NCBI RefSeq assembly: GCF_000238055.2
Contig: NZ_KE148312.1
Coordinates: 751,201-815,200, forward strand
DNA length: 64,000 nt
DNA from: Oribacterium parvum ACB1
GTDB lineage: Bacteria; Bacillota; Clostridia; Lachnospirales; Lachnospiraceae
Direction of reading: 5' to 3'
Shown here: in pieces, positions 37,355 through 45,236 of the stretch
Numbering within the stretch: position 1 is the first letter of the stretch
Layout: every line of letters starts with the position of its first letter
Notes under the pieces: generated by a model
What the model was told of the DNA's origin: nothing
The model's database searches: none
Seen by the model: only the letters and a program-made list of their open reading frames with translations
Program-made: the position numbers and the translations under genes

Positions 37355-38374
37355 TTAAACAAAAGCCTTGTAATAGGAATAGGCGGACGGAACACTAAGC
37401 TTCGATTCTATCTCTTCCTTTGTGTATAATTCTAACCCTTCTCTAACTCCTAAGGGAAGCGGAAACTCTCCACACTCCACCTCATATCCGATCATTTCCC
37501 ATTCCTTATGGGTGAAAATATGCCTCGCACTTCCGAGCTCTTTTAGCTTTATGGGAGTAAAGCCCAGACGCTCCACCTCTTCCAGTGCTTCCTTTTTACT
37601 CAGATGCCCCTCCCTTTGGTAAAAGCTGTAGAGACCGGCAAGAACTCCTTTCTTCGGGCGTTTTGTCAAGACCAGCCTCCCTCCCTGTCGAATCAGGAAA
37701 ATGCTGTACCGCTCGACTGTTCTACCCTTCTTTTCCTTTTTTACAGGATAGTTTTCCGGATTGCCCTCCTTTGCACTTTTACAAAATAAGGAAAGGGGGC
37801 AGGCTTCACAGGCAATATTTCCTTTGGGAATACAAACTGTTGCTCCTAAATCCATGAGCGCTTCATTAAAGTCTCCCGCCGCTTCCTCCGTCATGCGCTC
37901 CTTAAAATACCGGAAAGCAGAGAGTTTCGCTTCTTTCGACTGAATATCTTTATCATACTGATTGCAGCGAGAAAAAATACGAAGAAGATTGCCGTCTACT
38001 GCCGGTATTTTCTCCGAAAAAACAATAGAGGAAATAGCCGCCGCCGTATATTCCCCTATCCCGGGAAGGGAACGAATATCTTCATACTTTTTCGGCATTT
38101 CTCCCCCAAATTTTTCTACAATCTGCTTCGCACCCTTATGAAGATTCCTTGCACGAGAATAGTAGCCCAGACCCTCCCAGAGTTTTAGAACTTCTTCTTC
38201 TTTCGCTATAGCAAGACTTTCTATATCCGGAAAACGCGCAATAAAGCGATGAAAATAGCCTTTTACCGCCTCAACTCTTGTTTGCTGCAACATAATTTCC
38301 GAAAGCCAAGTATAATAGGCGTTTTTCTTGCCGCGCCAGGGAAGCTCTCTTCCATTTTCCCTAAACCAGCTCAA
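37355..38374 (-). CDS. mutY: A/G-specific adenine glycosylase MutY
   Basis: Removes A mispaired with 8-oxoG. Helix-hairpin-helix LPGIGEYTAAAI, catalytic Asp in AVDGNLLRI, catalytic Glu in LSEIMLQQTRVEAV, Fe-S cysteines CIPKGNIACEACPLSLFC, and a C-terminal NUDIX-like domain. The start is unclear. The frame given begins at a TTG (38374), but homology seems to continue a few residues upstream, and the only good Shine-Dalgarno (GGGAGGG, near 38410) precedes an in-frame ATA, with no ATG, GTG or TTG in reach. Confidence 0.93.
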   Translation of the reverse strand: MSWFRENGRELPWRGKKNAYYTWLSEIMLQQTRVEAVKGYFHRFIARFPDIESLAIAKEEEVLKLWEGLGYYSRARNLHKGAKQIVEKFGGEMPKKYEDIRSLPGIGEYTAAAISSIVFSEKIPAVDGNLLRIFSRCNQYDKDIQSKEAKLSAFRYFKERMTEEAAGDFNEALMDLGATVCIPKGNIACEACPLSLFCKSAKEGNPENYPVKKEKKGRTVERYSIFLIRQGGRLVLTKRPKKGVLAGLYSFYQREGHLSKKEALEEVERLGFTPIKLKELGSARHIFTHKEWEMIGYEVECGEFPLPLGVREGLELYTKEEIESKLSVPSAYSYYKAFV

Positions 38375-38509
38375 AAGCCTTTTTGCAAAACTGTCTATTT
38401 TTATTCCCTCCCGAAACTCTTAAAAACGAAGACTCCATACTCTTCATTATGCCTTACATACCAAATGAACACTTAGTCCCCCATTTATGTTTCCTCTAAA
38501 ATAGATCCG

Positions 38510-39055
38510 TTAAAATAGGAAAATCACAAGCAATAAGATTACGCCTCCCAGTAAATCCGCTTCCCCGGAGAACAGCGTACCGAATTTCTTTCCGATAAAA
38601 ATACCGGTTTGGCAAAGAAAAAAGGTCACAATTCCTATAATGAACGAAGCCAAAAATACTCTTCCTAAAGAATAATGAGAGAAGGTAAATCCCAAAGACA
38701 GAGCATCTACTGATGTCCCGATGGCCTGAAACATCAGGTTCCCCTGCAATTCCTCCGTTTCCTTATTCCTAAACTTCAAGTATGCACTGTAAAACATTTT
38801 TATAGAAAGATAGAGAAGTAATATTGTGGAAATAGCGGAAACATACTTCATAAGCACCTTTGCAAAACCAAAGACTGTACCGACAAGGGCAAATCCAAGC
38901 ACCGGCATGATGAACTGAAAGAATCCGAAGGTTCCGGAGAGCATAAGACTTCTCTTAGGCTTCATATTCGGCTCCTGCATCCCCTCCGCCATAGAAACAG
39001 CCACCGCATCCATTGCAAGTCCTACTCCCAGTAAAACACTGTTTAAAACGAACAT
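38510..39055 (-). CDS. mntP: manganese efflux pump MntP
   Basis: A 181-residue membrane protein with six predicted helices in two homologous halves. GVGLAMDAVAVSMAEGM and IGTSVDALSLGFTFSHY carry the paired Asp residues of the MntP (DUF204) family. It starts one base after the GNAT gene stop, suggesting co-transcription. Confidence 0.9.
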   Translation of the reverse strand: MFVLNSVLLGVGLAMDAVAVSMAEGMQEPNMKPKRSLMLSGTFGFFQFIMPVLGFALVGTVFGFAKVLMKYVSAISTILLLYLSIKMFYSAYLKFRNKETEELQGNLMFQAIGTSVDALSLGFTFSHYSLGRVFLASFIIGIVTFFLCQTGIFIGKKFGTLFSGEADLLGGVILLLVIFLF

Positions 39056-39056
39056 A

Positions 39057-39536
39057 CTACTCCCCTATATAATCAAAAGCCAACCTGGGACTTCCGTCCT
39101 CCACATGCACTATCCCACAATACTGAAACCCGAAGCGCTTCAATGCTTCCTGCATGGAACGGTTTTTTTCATGGGTATCAATTCGAAGATAGGGAATCTT
39201 TCCCAAGCAGAAGGAAAAGCAAGCCCTCGTAATCCCTGATTTTTTCCCGGAAGAAGCAATTCTATGAATAACTCCGTAGCTATCTTCCCTTCTCCAGGCA
39301 CCTTCTATTTCTTTATAATTTGTTTCTTCTCCGATAAAGAAGGCAAATACAGCCAAAATCTCTTCCTCTTCCAGTACATAAAGCTCTCTCTTTATTAAGT
39401 CCTGTCTCGCATCCTCCTCTTTCGGATAATTCCTCCATTGCGCAAAGTTCCCCTCTTTTCGCATATAAGCTCTTGCCAAGTCATAGATTTGACAGATTTC
39501 CCGAATATCTTCCTCTTTCGCCAAACGAATAATCAT
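39057..39536 (-). CDS. GNAT family N-acetyltransferase
   Basis: A 159-residue protein starting MIIRLAKEEDIREICQIYDLAR, typical for GNAT. It has VIHRIASSGKKSGITRACF at the acetyl-CoA loop and YLRIDTHEKNRSMQEALKRFGF at the C-terminal half. The substrate is unknown. The gene lies upstream of mntP in the same unit. Confidence 0.85.
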   Translation of the reverse strand: MIIRLAKEEDIREICQIYDLARAYMRKEGNFAQWRNYPKEEDARQDLIKRELYVLEEEEILAVFAFFIGEETNYKEIEGAWRREDSYGVIHRIASSGKKSGITRACFSFCLGKIPYLRIDTHEKNRSMQEALKRFGFQYCGIVHVEDGSPRLAFDYIGE

Positions 39537-39791
39537 GCTCTCTCATTCTCCCCGGGTATCGTCGGAAGCTTCTGCAATAGCAGATACAGCTATCCATCCG
39601 AAATACAGACCAAATCCCTTTTTAAGATAAATATGTATTATAGCATCGTTTTTCCGGGAATTACTGCACAAAACTCATTTTTATTTTTTGTAAAAATAGC
39701 ACAAGCATTTTGTTTTTCCTACATTCCTCTGTTTTAAAAGCGGATTATTATGTCATAGAAGCGAAAAATATTCTTTTTTTTCGTATTATAG
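39537..39791. other. intergenic region between divergent units
   Basis: Between the GNAT gene and the tad control region; AT-rich, no gene seen. Confidence 0.3.
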
Positions 39792-39831
39792 ATATTCGGA
39801 TAATATCTATAAATGGATATTATCCGAATAT
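39792..39831. repeat. perfect 16-bp inverted repeat upstream of the tad operon
   Basis: ATATTCGGATAATATC (39792-39807) and GATATTATCCGAATAT (39816-39831) with an 8-bp centre. The right arm overlaps the 26-bp element shared with the promoter at 15217. Confidence 0.8.
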
Positions 39832-39866
39832 GAAGTATAGGAGATTCTTTTCTCTCCCTCTATACT
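39821..39866 (+). promoter_or_regulatory. tad operon promoter with shared upstream element
   Basis: Element 39821-39846 matches 24 of 26 bases of 15217-15242. TAGGAG at 39838-39843 is followed, after 17 bp, by TATACT (39861-39866). The predicted leader of ~45 nt contains a small AAGTGCA/TGCACTT hairpin before GGAGG. Confidence 0.6.
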
Positions 39867-39916
39867 GAGCTCACGGAATACAAGTGCAGCTTGCACTTTC
39901 CGATACGGAGGTGGAT

Positions 39917-40330
39917 ATGCTTCATTCCAACTATGAAATCCTCTTAGTTTTTCTATTCTACGCCGCAATAAAAGACCTGCAAAAAAGAAAAATTTCGAAT
40001 TTATTTTTTCTATTCTCCTTCCTTTTCTTTTTTCTGTATTTCGGTTTTATCCAGCGCGGTACCTCTTTCACAGATCTCATTCTTTTTCCCTCTAAGCTCA
40101 TTCTCATTCTTATACTAAGCTATCCCCTCTTTTATTTTACCGGAAGCGGGGGAGCGGACTGGAAGCTCTTTTCCCTGATTCTATCCGTCCTCCCCTTCGA
40201 TAAAAGCATTTTTCTTCTTTTTCTTTCAACCCCCTTTTCCCTTCTCCTTTTTTATATTCTTGAAGAAGATATTCCCTTTGCATTTTCTCTCTTTCTTTCT
40301 GCAGTCCCCCTCTTAAGTCTTTTCTCCTGA
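39917..40330 (+). CDS. A24-type prepilin peptidase (TadV/CpaA-like)
   Basis: A 137-residue membrane protein, first gene of the Tad operon. It shows the two aspartates expected for aspartic prepilin peptidases: AAIKDLQKRKISN near the N-terminus and GSGGADWKLFS mid-protein. It would cleave Flp prepilin and pseudopilins at the inner membrane. The start is the ATG at 39917 with GGAGG five bases upstream. A second A24 peptidase is encoded later in the operon. Confidence 0.82.
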   Translation: MLHSNYEILLVFLFYAAIKDLQKRKISNLFFLFSFLFFFLYFGFIQRGTSFTDLILFPSKLILILILSYPLFYFTGSGGADWKLFSLILSVLPFDKSIFLLFLSTPFSLLLFYILEEDIPFAFSLFLSAVPLLSLFS

Positions 40331-40391
40331 TATCAGCAAATATTTTCATTATACATAAAATTACTCCAACCCGTTTATGAAAGGATCCGAC

Positions 40392-41483
40392 ATGGAAAAA
40401 ATACTAACTATTTACGATGAAGACAGCCTCTATGCAAAACGTCTTTCCCTTTACCTCCGCCAAAATACAAAGCTCCCCTTCCAGATTTATCCTATAAGTG
40501 ATCCGGAAAGTTTTGCTCAATTTTCTAAAAAGAAGGAAAGCGACCTCCTTCTTATATCCGAAAAGAATGTAAAAAAGCTTCCTCTTTCCTCTAAAAGCGG
40601 AAGAGTTCTCTATTTAAGCGATGAAAGCCTTCTATCTGAAAAGAAGAAAGAAAATCACATCTATAAATATCAGTCTGCAGACCAGATCATGCGTGAAATC
40701 CTTCTTCAATATGGGGAAATCGAGCTCTTAGAAGACGGAAGACAACAAAAAGCGGATATCTTCATGGTCTATAGCCCTCTCGGTCGCTCCGGTAAAACCT
40801 CCCTGTCTTTTGAGATAGCAAAGCTTTTAGGAAAAAATCGAAAAACACTCTATCTGTCTCTTTCCGAGTCAGCCGGAGCAAAAAAACATCTTCCCATAGA
40901 GCGGGAATGTTTAACGGAAGTCTTATACCATTTTAAAGAAAAGAATCTGAATCCTATGATTCTTCGTGCTCTTTCCTATGAAAGAGAGAGTTACTCTACC
41001 ATTTTACCTGTACGGAGTCCCGAAGACATCAATAGCCTAAGTTCAAGAGAACTGTCTCTTCTTCTCGATAAAATTGCGGAAGATGCCGGAGTCAGCGCCC
41101 TGATTATTGATACCGACAGTTCCATGAGTCGCTATCTGGATTGCTTTCATCAAGCAAAAAAGATTTTTATGCCTGTGCTTTCCGATAAAGTCTCCAAGGA
41201 TAAGTTGGCATTTTTCGAAGACTATCTGAAAAAAAATATTTCTCCGGAAACCCAGGAAAAATTTGTTCAATGCAGTCTTCCATTGGAGGAGGAAAATACA
41301 TCAAACGGAACAGAATCCGCTGCAGATACGGATTATCTCGGGAAATCCAAGTCTACCGGAAGGACAAGCGCAAGGGACTACCCCTACGCAAGTCTTAAAG
41401 AATATGCGGAATCCCTACTCTTACACTACATCTACGAAGAGGAGGATAAAGAAAGAGAACAATATCGAAAAATGGTGCTTTAG
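40392..41483 (+). CDS. tadZ: TadZ/CpaE-like ParA-family ATPase
   Basis: A 363-residue protein with a receiver-like N-terminal domain and a MinD/ParA-type ATPase. The deviant Walker A is SPLGRSGKTSLSFEIAK, followed by ALIIDTDSSMSRYLD. TadZ proteins place the Tad machine at a site in the cell. The hydrophilic C-terminus may be disordered. The start is the ATG at 40392 with AAGGA upstream; the gene ends nine bases before tadA. Confidence 0.85.
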   Translation: MEKILTIYDEDSLYAKRLSLYLRQNTKLPFQIYPISDPESFAQFSKKKESDLLLISEKNVKKLPLSSKSGRVLYLSDESLLSEKKKENHIYKYQSADQIMREILLQYGEIELLEDGRQQKADIFMVYSPLGRSGKTSLSFEIAKLLGKNRKTLYLSLSESAGAKKHLPIERECLTEVLYHFKEKNLNPMILRALSYERESYSTILPVRSPEDINSLSSRELSLLLDKIAEDAGVSALIIDTDSSMSRYLDCFHQAKKIFMPVLSDKVSKDKLAFFEDYLKKNISPETQEKFVQCSLPLEEENTSNGTESAADTDYLGKSKSTGRTSARDYPYASLKEYAESLLLHYIYEEEDKEREQYRKMVL

Positions 41484-41491
41484 GAGGAACT

Positions 41492-42661
41492 ATGTTAGCT
41501 TTAGACAACATTAAACAGGAAATAAAAAAAGAACTCCTTACCGATCTGGAAGAGAGACAAATCTCCGATTCTCACCTCTATCAGGAAATCGACAGCGCTT
41601 TACTAAGTCGAAAAGATATCGCATTAAGAGAAAAACTTTATCTCCGAACTGCAGTCTTCGACAGCTTCCGTAGACTGGATCTGCTATCCGAGCTCTTGGA
41701 CGATCAAAATGTCACGGAAATCATGATTAACGGTCCTCGAGAAATCTTTGTAGAAAAGAAGGGGCACATGGAGCGCTGGGAACGTTCTTTCCAAAACGAA
41801 GAGCAGCTTTCCGACTTAATTCAACAGATTGTCTCCCGTATTAATCGTGCAGTCAATACCAAAAGTCCCATTGTAGATGCCAGACTGGAAGACGGTTCCC
41901 GTGTTCATGTTGTTCTTCCCCCTATCGCTCTAAAAGGACCGACCGTCACGATTCGAAAGTTCCCGGAACCCATTACCATCGAAAAATTAATCCAGCTCGA
42001 AAGCCTTAGCGAAGAAGCCGCAGATTTTTTAAAGAGTCTGGTAAAAAGTTCTTACAACATCTTCATTTCAGGCGGAACGAACAGCGGAAAGACAACTTTC
42101 TTAAATGCCCTTTCCCAATTCATTCCAAAAAGTGAGCGAATCATCACTATCGAAGACAGTGCGGAATTACAGATTCAGGACGTAGAGAATTTGGTTTCTT
42201 TGGAAACCCGAAATGCGAATGCGGAAGGCGAGGGAGCTGTCACAATTTCCGATCTGATTAAGGCTTCTCTCCGAATGAGTCCCAACCGCATCATCGTTGG
42301 AGAAGTCCGTGGTAAGGAATGTCTGGATATGTTAAATGCCATGAACACCGGGCACGATGGAAGCATTTCCACCGGACATGGAAACAGCAGTCAGGATATG
42401 CTGCGCAGAATGGAAACTATGGTCCTGCAGGGAGCGGAACTTCCTTTGAGTTCCATTCGAAACATGATCGCCTCCGCAATAGAAATCATGGTGCATCTTG
42501 GAAGAACGAAGGATCACAAAAGAAGAGTCTTGGAAATCAGTGAAGTAGTAGGAGTGGAAAATGGAGAAGTCAAACTCAAAAAACTGTATCAGTACAATGG
42601 GAAAGTTCTGGAAAAGCTGTCGGATTTGTCTCACGAAGAAAAGCTCCTCCATAGACTATAG
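41492..42661 (+). CDS. tadA: TadA/CpaF secretion ATPase
   Basis: A 389-residue hexameric ATPase that powers pilus assembly. Key motifs are VTEIMINGPREIFVEKKG, the Walker A ISGGTNSGKTTFLNALSQF, IITIEDSAELQI (Asp box), MSPNRIIVGEVRG (Walker B) and TGHDGSISTGHGNS (His box). A TAGGAGG site sits just before the ATG. Confidence 0.96.
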   Translation: MLALDNIKQEIKKELLTDLEERQISDSHLYQEIDSALLSRKDIALREKLYLRTAVFDSFRRLDLLSELLDDQNVTEIMINGPREIFVEKKGHMERWERSFQNEEQLSDLIQQIVSRINRAVNTKSPIVDARLEDGSRVHVVLPPIALKGPTVTIRKFPEPITIEKLIQLESLSEEAADFLKSLVKSSYNIFISGGTNSGKTTFLNALSQFIPKSERIITIEDSAELQIQDVENLVSLETRNANAEGEGAVTISDLIKASLRMSPNRIIVGEVRGKECLDMLNAMNTGHDGSISTGHGNSSQDMLRRMETMVLQGAELPLSSIRNMIASAIEIMVHLGRTKDHKRRVLEISEVVGVENGEVKLKKLYQYNGKVLEKLSDLSHEEKLLHRL

Positions 42662-43389
42662 GGAATATGAAATCAGTTTAGGAGAATATCTTTGGCACTT
42701 GGGAAAATCCTTACTGCTGCTTCTTGTCATCAGCTATACCTTCTATCGTTCCTTTCTGCTCTTTCTCTTTTTGATTCCTTTTTCTCTACTTATTCCTTTT
42801 TTCCTTCGATCAGGTCTTCGAAAAAAAAAGACAAAACCAACTTCTGCTTCAATTTAAAGAGATGATTTCCATTCTAAGCTCCTTTCTTAGTGCAGGCTAT
42901 TCCATTGAAAATGCTTTTATTGCCACTATTCCCGACCTTTCCGCACTAATAGGGGAAAACAGCTATATGGTGGAGGAACTAAAACTGATAAAACACGCCC
43001 TTTCCATGAATCGTCCCCTAGAAGAACCGCTCTCTCAGTTTGCCTTTCGTTCAGGACTCGATGACATTCATAATTTTTCAGAAATTTTTCTGGTAGCAAA
43101 ACGGTCCGGAGGAGAGCTGTGTGAAATCATTCAACATAGCAGTTCCATTATTCATGACAAACTAACGATACGAGAGGAAATCCTAACCTTAAGTGCCGCA
43201 AAGCGCTTTGAGCAAAAAATCATGAACGGCATACCCTTTTTTATCATCTTTTATCTCAATACTTCTTCTCCGGATTTCTTTTCCATTTTATACAGCTCCA
43301 TTATGGGAAGGATTATCATGACTGTGGCTCTCCTTATTTATCTCTTTGCCATTTATCTTTCTCAAAAAATCATCTCGATTCCGATATAA
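42561..43389 (+). CDS. tadB: TadB inner-membrane platform protein, frame broken at an A9 run
   Basis: The N-terminal half is in one frame (DYREYEISLGEYLWHLG, two membrane segments, PFFLRSGLRKKK) up to 42829. The T2SS-F domain is in the frame one base ahead (QNQLLLQFKEMISILSSFLSAGYS to 43389). The switch is at nine A (42821-42829); with eight A the frame reads LRKKRQNQLLLQFKEM, just like intact TadB. The true start is unsure (ATG 42561 with GGAG upstream, or 42597), overlapping tadA. Either a real or sequencing frameshift, or slippage that yields full-length protein. Confidence 0.8.
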
Positions 43390-43416
43390 TTCTGCAAATT
43401 CATACACGGTGAAAAA

Positions 43417-44835
43417 ATGAAAATAATCACTCCCTACATGCATAAGCTACTCCGCTTCTTCACTTCCCAAGATGAAGCCATGATAAAAAAACAGGCAGGC
43501 ATCCTTATTGTTTCTCTTATACTTTCTTCTCTTCTCTTTTTGGAAAGTCAAAAGGATGGTCATATCCAATCCGGTTACATCTTGGAGCGTGAAGGAATCG
43601 GCGGAAACGAATACAATCTCCCTCTTCAGGTAGAGGGAATAAATCCCGAAAAAAAGGAAAATGTGAATATCAAAGTCTCTCCCAGAATTTATACCAAGGA
43701 AGAAGCGGATCAAGTTTTCTCCTCCCTGCATGAAAAATCCGAAAGCCTGCTTTTATCCGAGGACGAAAGCTTTGACGAGATAAAAACTTCTCTTCATTTA
43801 ACAAATTATTTTCCTGAAGAAAATGTCAAGATGAGTTGGAGCTTTACTCCTACAGCTTTAATTACCGGAACTAAAAAAATCACGGAAGACGATAATTTAG
43901 ATCTGATTCTAAACTATCGCTCCATCTTGGGAGATAAGGGAAAAATACACCATGAGCTCTTGGAACAGGATCAAATTCTGGAAGGAATGCTCGAAATAAA
44001 ATTCAGTACCAACATCCTTTCTCCCAAAGAAGATACCGGCGATGCAGAGCTGGAGAATTACTTTCGGACTACGGAAGACTATCTCTACTCATCTCCGACC
44101 TATCTCTTTCCCATACGAATCTATCCTGAAGAAAAAACTTCTTTAGAAAGCTTACGAAGTCTCCTAGAAAAGAAAATAGCATCCCAAAACTCCGAGGGCA
44201 GAGGAAGCGACAAGCTGGAACTACCACAGGAAATTGAAGGAAAGAAAATCATTTTTACTGAAGAACAATCTCGACGTTATCTCTTCATTCCCCTTCTTGG
44301 ACTTTTTCTTGCGCTTCTTCTCCCTCTAAAGGAAAGAGAAGAAAAAAAAGAAAAACAAAAGGAGAGAGAAAACTCCCTAAATCTTGACTATTCCGAGCTG
44401 GTATCCAAACTGGTTGTCTACCTTGGTGCAGGACTTGCTCTGCGAAATGCCTTTTCCGAAATCAGTAAACAATACAGCTTCTTAGTTAATCAATGCGGGC
44501 TGGAAAACCATCCCTTATACGAAGAACTGCACACCTTGCTAAATCAATTAAAAAGCAATGTGGGAGAAGGGAAAGCGTACCTTGATTTTTCCAAAAGGAT
44601 TGCACTACGTCCTTATAACAAGCTTATCAGCGTGATTGAACAAAACCGAAAAAACGGAAGTAAACATCTTCGTTTGCAATTACAGGTGGAAATGCAAGAA
44701 GCCTTCGAAATGCGAAAGTCCACAGCCAAAAGACTCGGAGAAGAGGCAAGCACCAAACTCCTGCTTCCCCTCTTCATGCAGCTCTTTATCATCATGCTCA
44801 TTATTATTTATCCTGCCATGCAATCTATGGGATAA
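43417..44835 (+). CDS. tadC: TadC-like platform protein with large extracytoplasmic insert
   Basis: A 472-residue protein. One transmembrane helix near residues 28-42 is followed by ~240 residues of soluble, probably external domain (SPRIYTKEEADQVFSSLHEK). Then come a second membrane segment (FIPLLGLFLALLLPL) and a T2SS-F-like cytoplasmic domain (YLGAGLALRNAFSEISKQYS, RLGEEASTKLLLPLFMQL). Classical TadC lacks the big insert. It forms the inner-membrane platform with TadB. Confidence 0.8.
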   Translation: MKIITPYMHKLLRFFTSQDEAMIKKQAGILIVSLILSSLLFLESQKDGHIQSGYILEREGIGGNEYNLPLQVEGINPEKKENVNIKVSPRIYTKEEADQVFSSLHEKSESLLLSEDESFDEIKTSLHLTNYFPEENVKMSWSFTPTALITGTKKITEDDNLDLILNYRSILGDKGKIHHELLEQDQILEGMLEIKFSTNILSPKEDTGDAELENYFRTTEDYLYSSPTYLFPIRIYPEEKTSLESLRSLLEKKIASQNSEGRGSDKLELPQEIEGKKIIFTEEQSRRYLFIPLLGLFLALLLPLKEREEKKEKQKERENSLNLDYSELVSKLVVYLGAGLALRNAFSEISKQYSFLVNQCGLENHPLYEELHTLLNQLKSNVGEGKAYLDFSKRIALRPYNKLISVIEQNRKNGSKHLRLQLQVEMQEAFEMRKSTAKRLGEEASTKLLLPLFMQLFIIMLIIIYPAMQSMG

Positions 44836-44968
44836 AAAAATATTTATTCAATATTACTGCAAAGTAGAACTTGTCAAACAGCAATCTCTTCTTTGCTTTG
44901 TAATATACAGCATGCCTTGCATGTTGCAAGCTATCCGGCAATTTTGCCATTTCTAAAAGGAGGTTATT

Positions 44969-45208
44969 ATGCAGTTACAAAACTTAGTCAAGGCTCAATA
45001 TGCCTTTGACGCTTGGCTTTTTTCCCACATGGAACAATGTAAGAAAAAGAGACGGAACTTAATCAAGGGAAATGAAGCACTGGGAACAATTGAGTTGGTT
45101 CTCATTATCGTAGTCCTTATATCCCTCGTTGTTATCTTCCGAGATAGAATTAAGAATGTTCTTAATGACATCTTAAAGAAAATCGAAAGTAACGCAAAAT
45201 CCGTCTAA
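44969..45208 (+). CDS. flp: Flp1-type IVb pilin
   Basis: A 79-residue major pilin. A hydrophilic leader ends at a prepilin site GNEALGTIELVLIIVVLI, with the conserved Glu in the hydrophobic helix, then a short charged tail. AAAGGAGG precedes the ATG. A 133-bp gap upstream may carry its own promoter, as expected for the abundant subunit. Confidence 0.9.
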   Translation: MQLQNLVKAQYAFDAWLFSHMEQCKKKRRNLIKGNEALGTIELVLIIVVLISLVVIFRDRIKNVLNDILKKIESNAKSV

Positions 45209-45236
45209 CCCCCCTCTCTTATGGAAAGGAAAAATC

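Noticed and set aside
44836-44968. Separate strong promoter for flp
   Set aside because: TTGTCA and TAATAT strings are present but their spacing is too long; I could not support a precise promoter.
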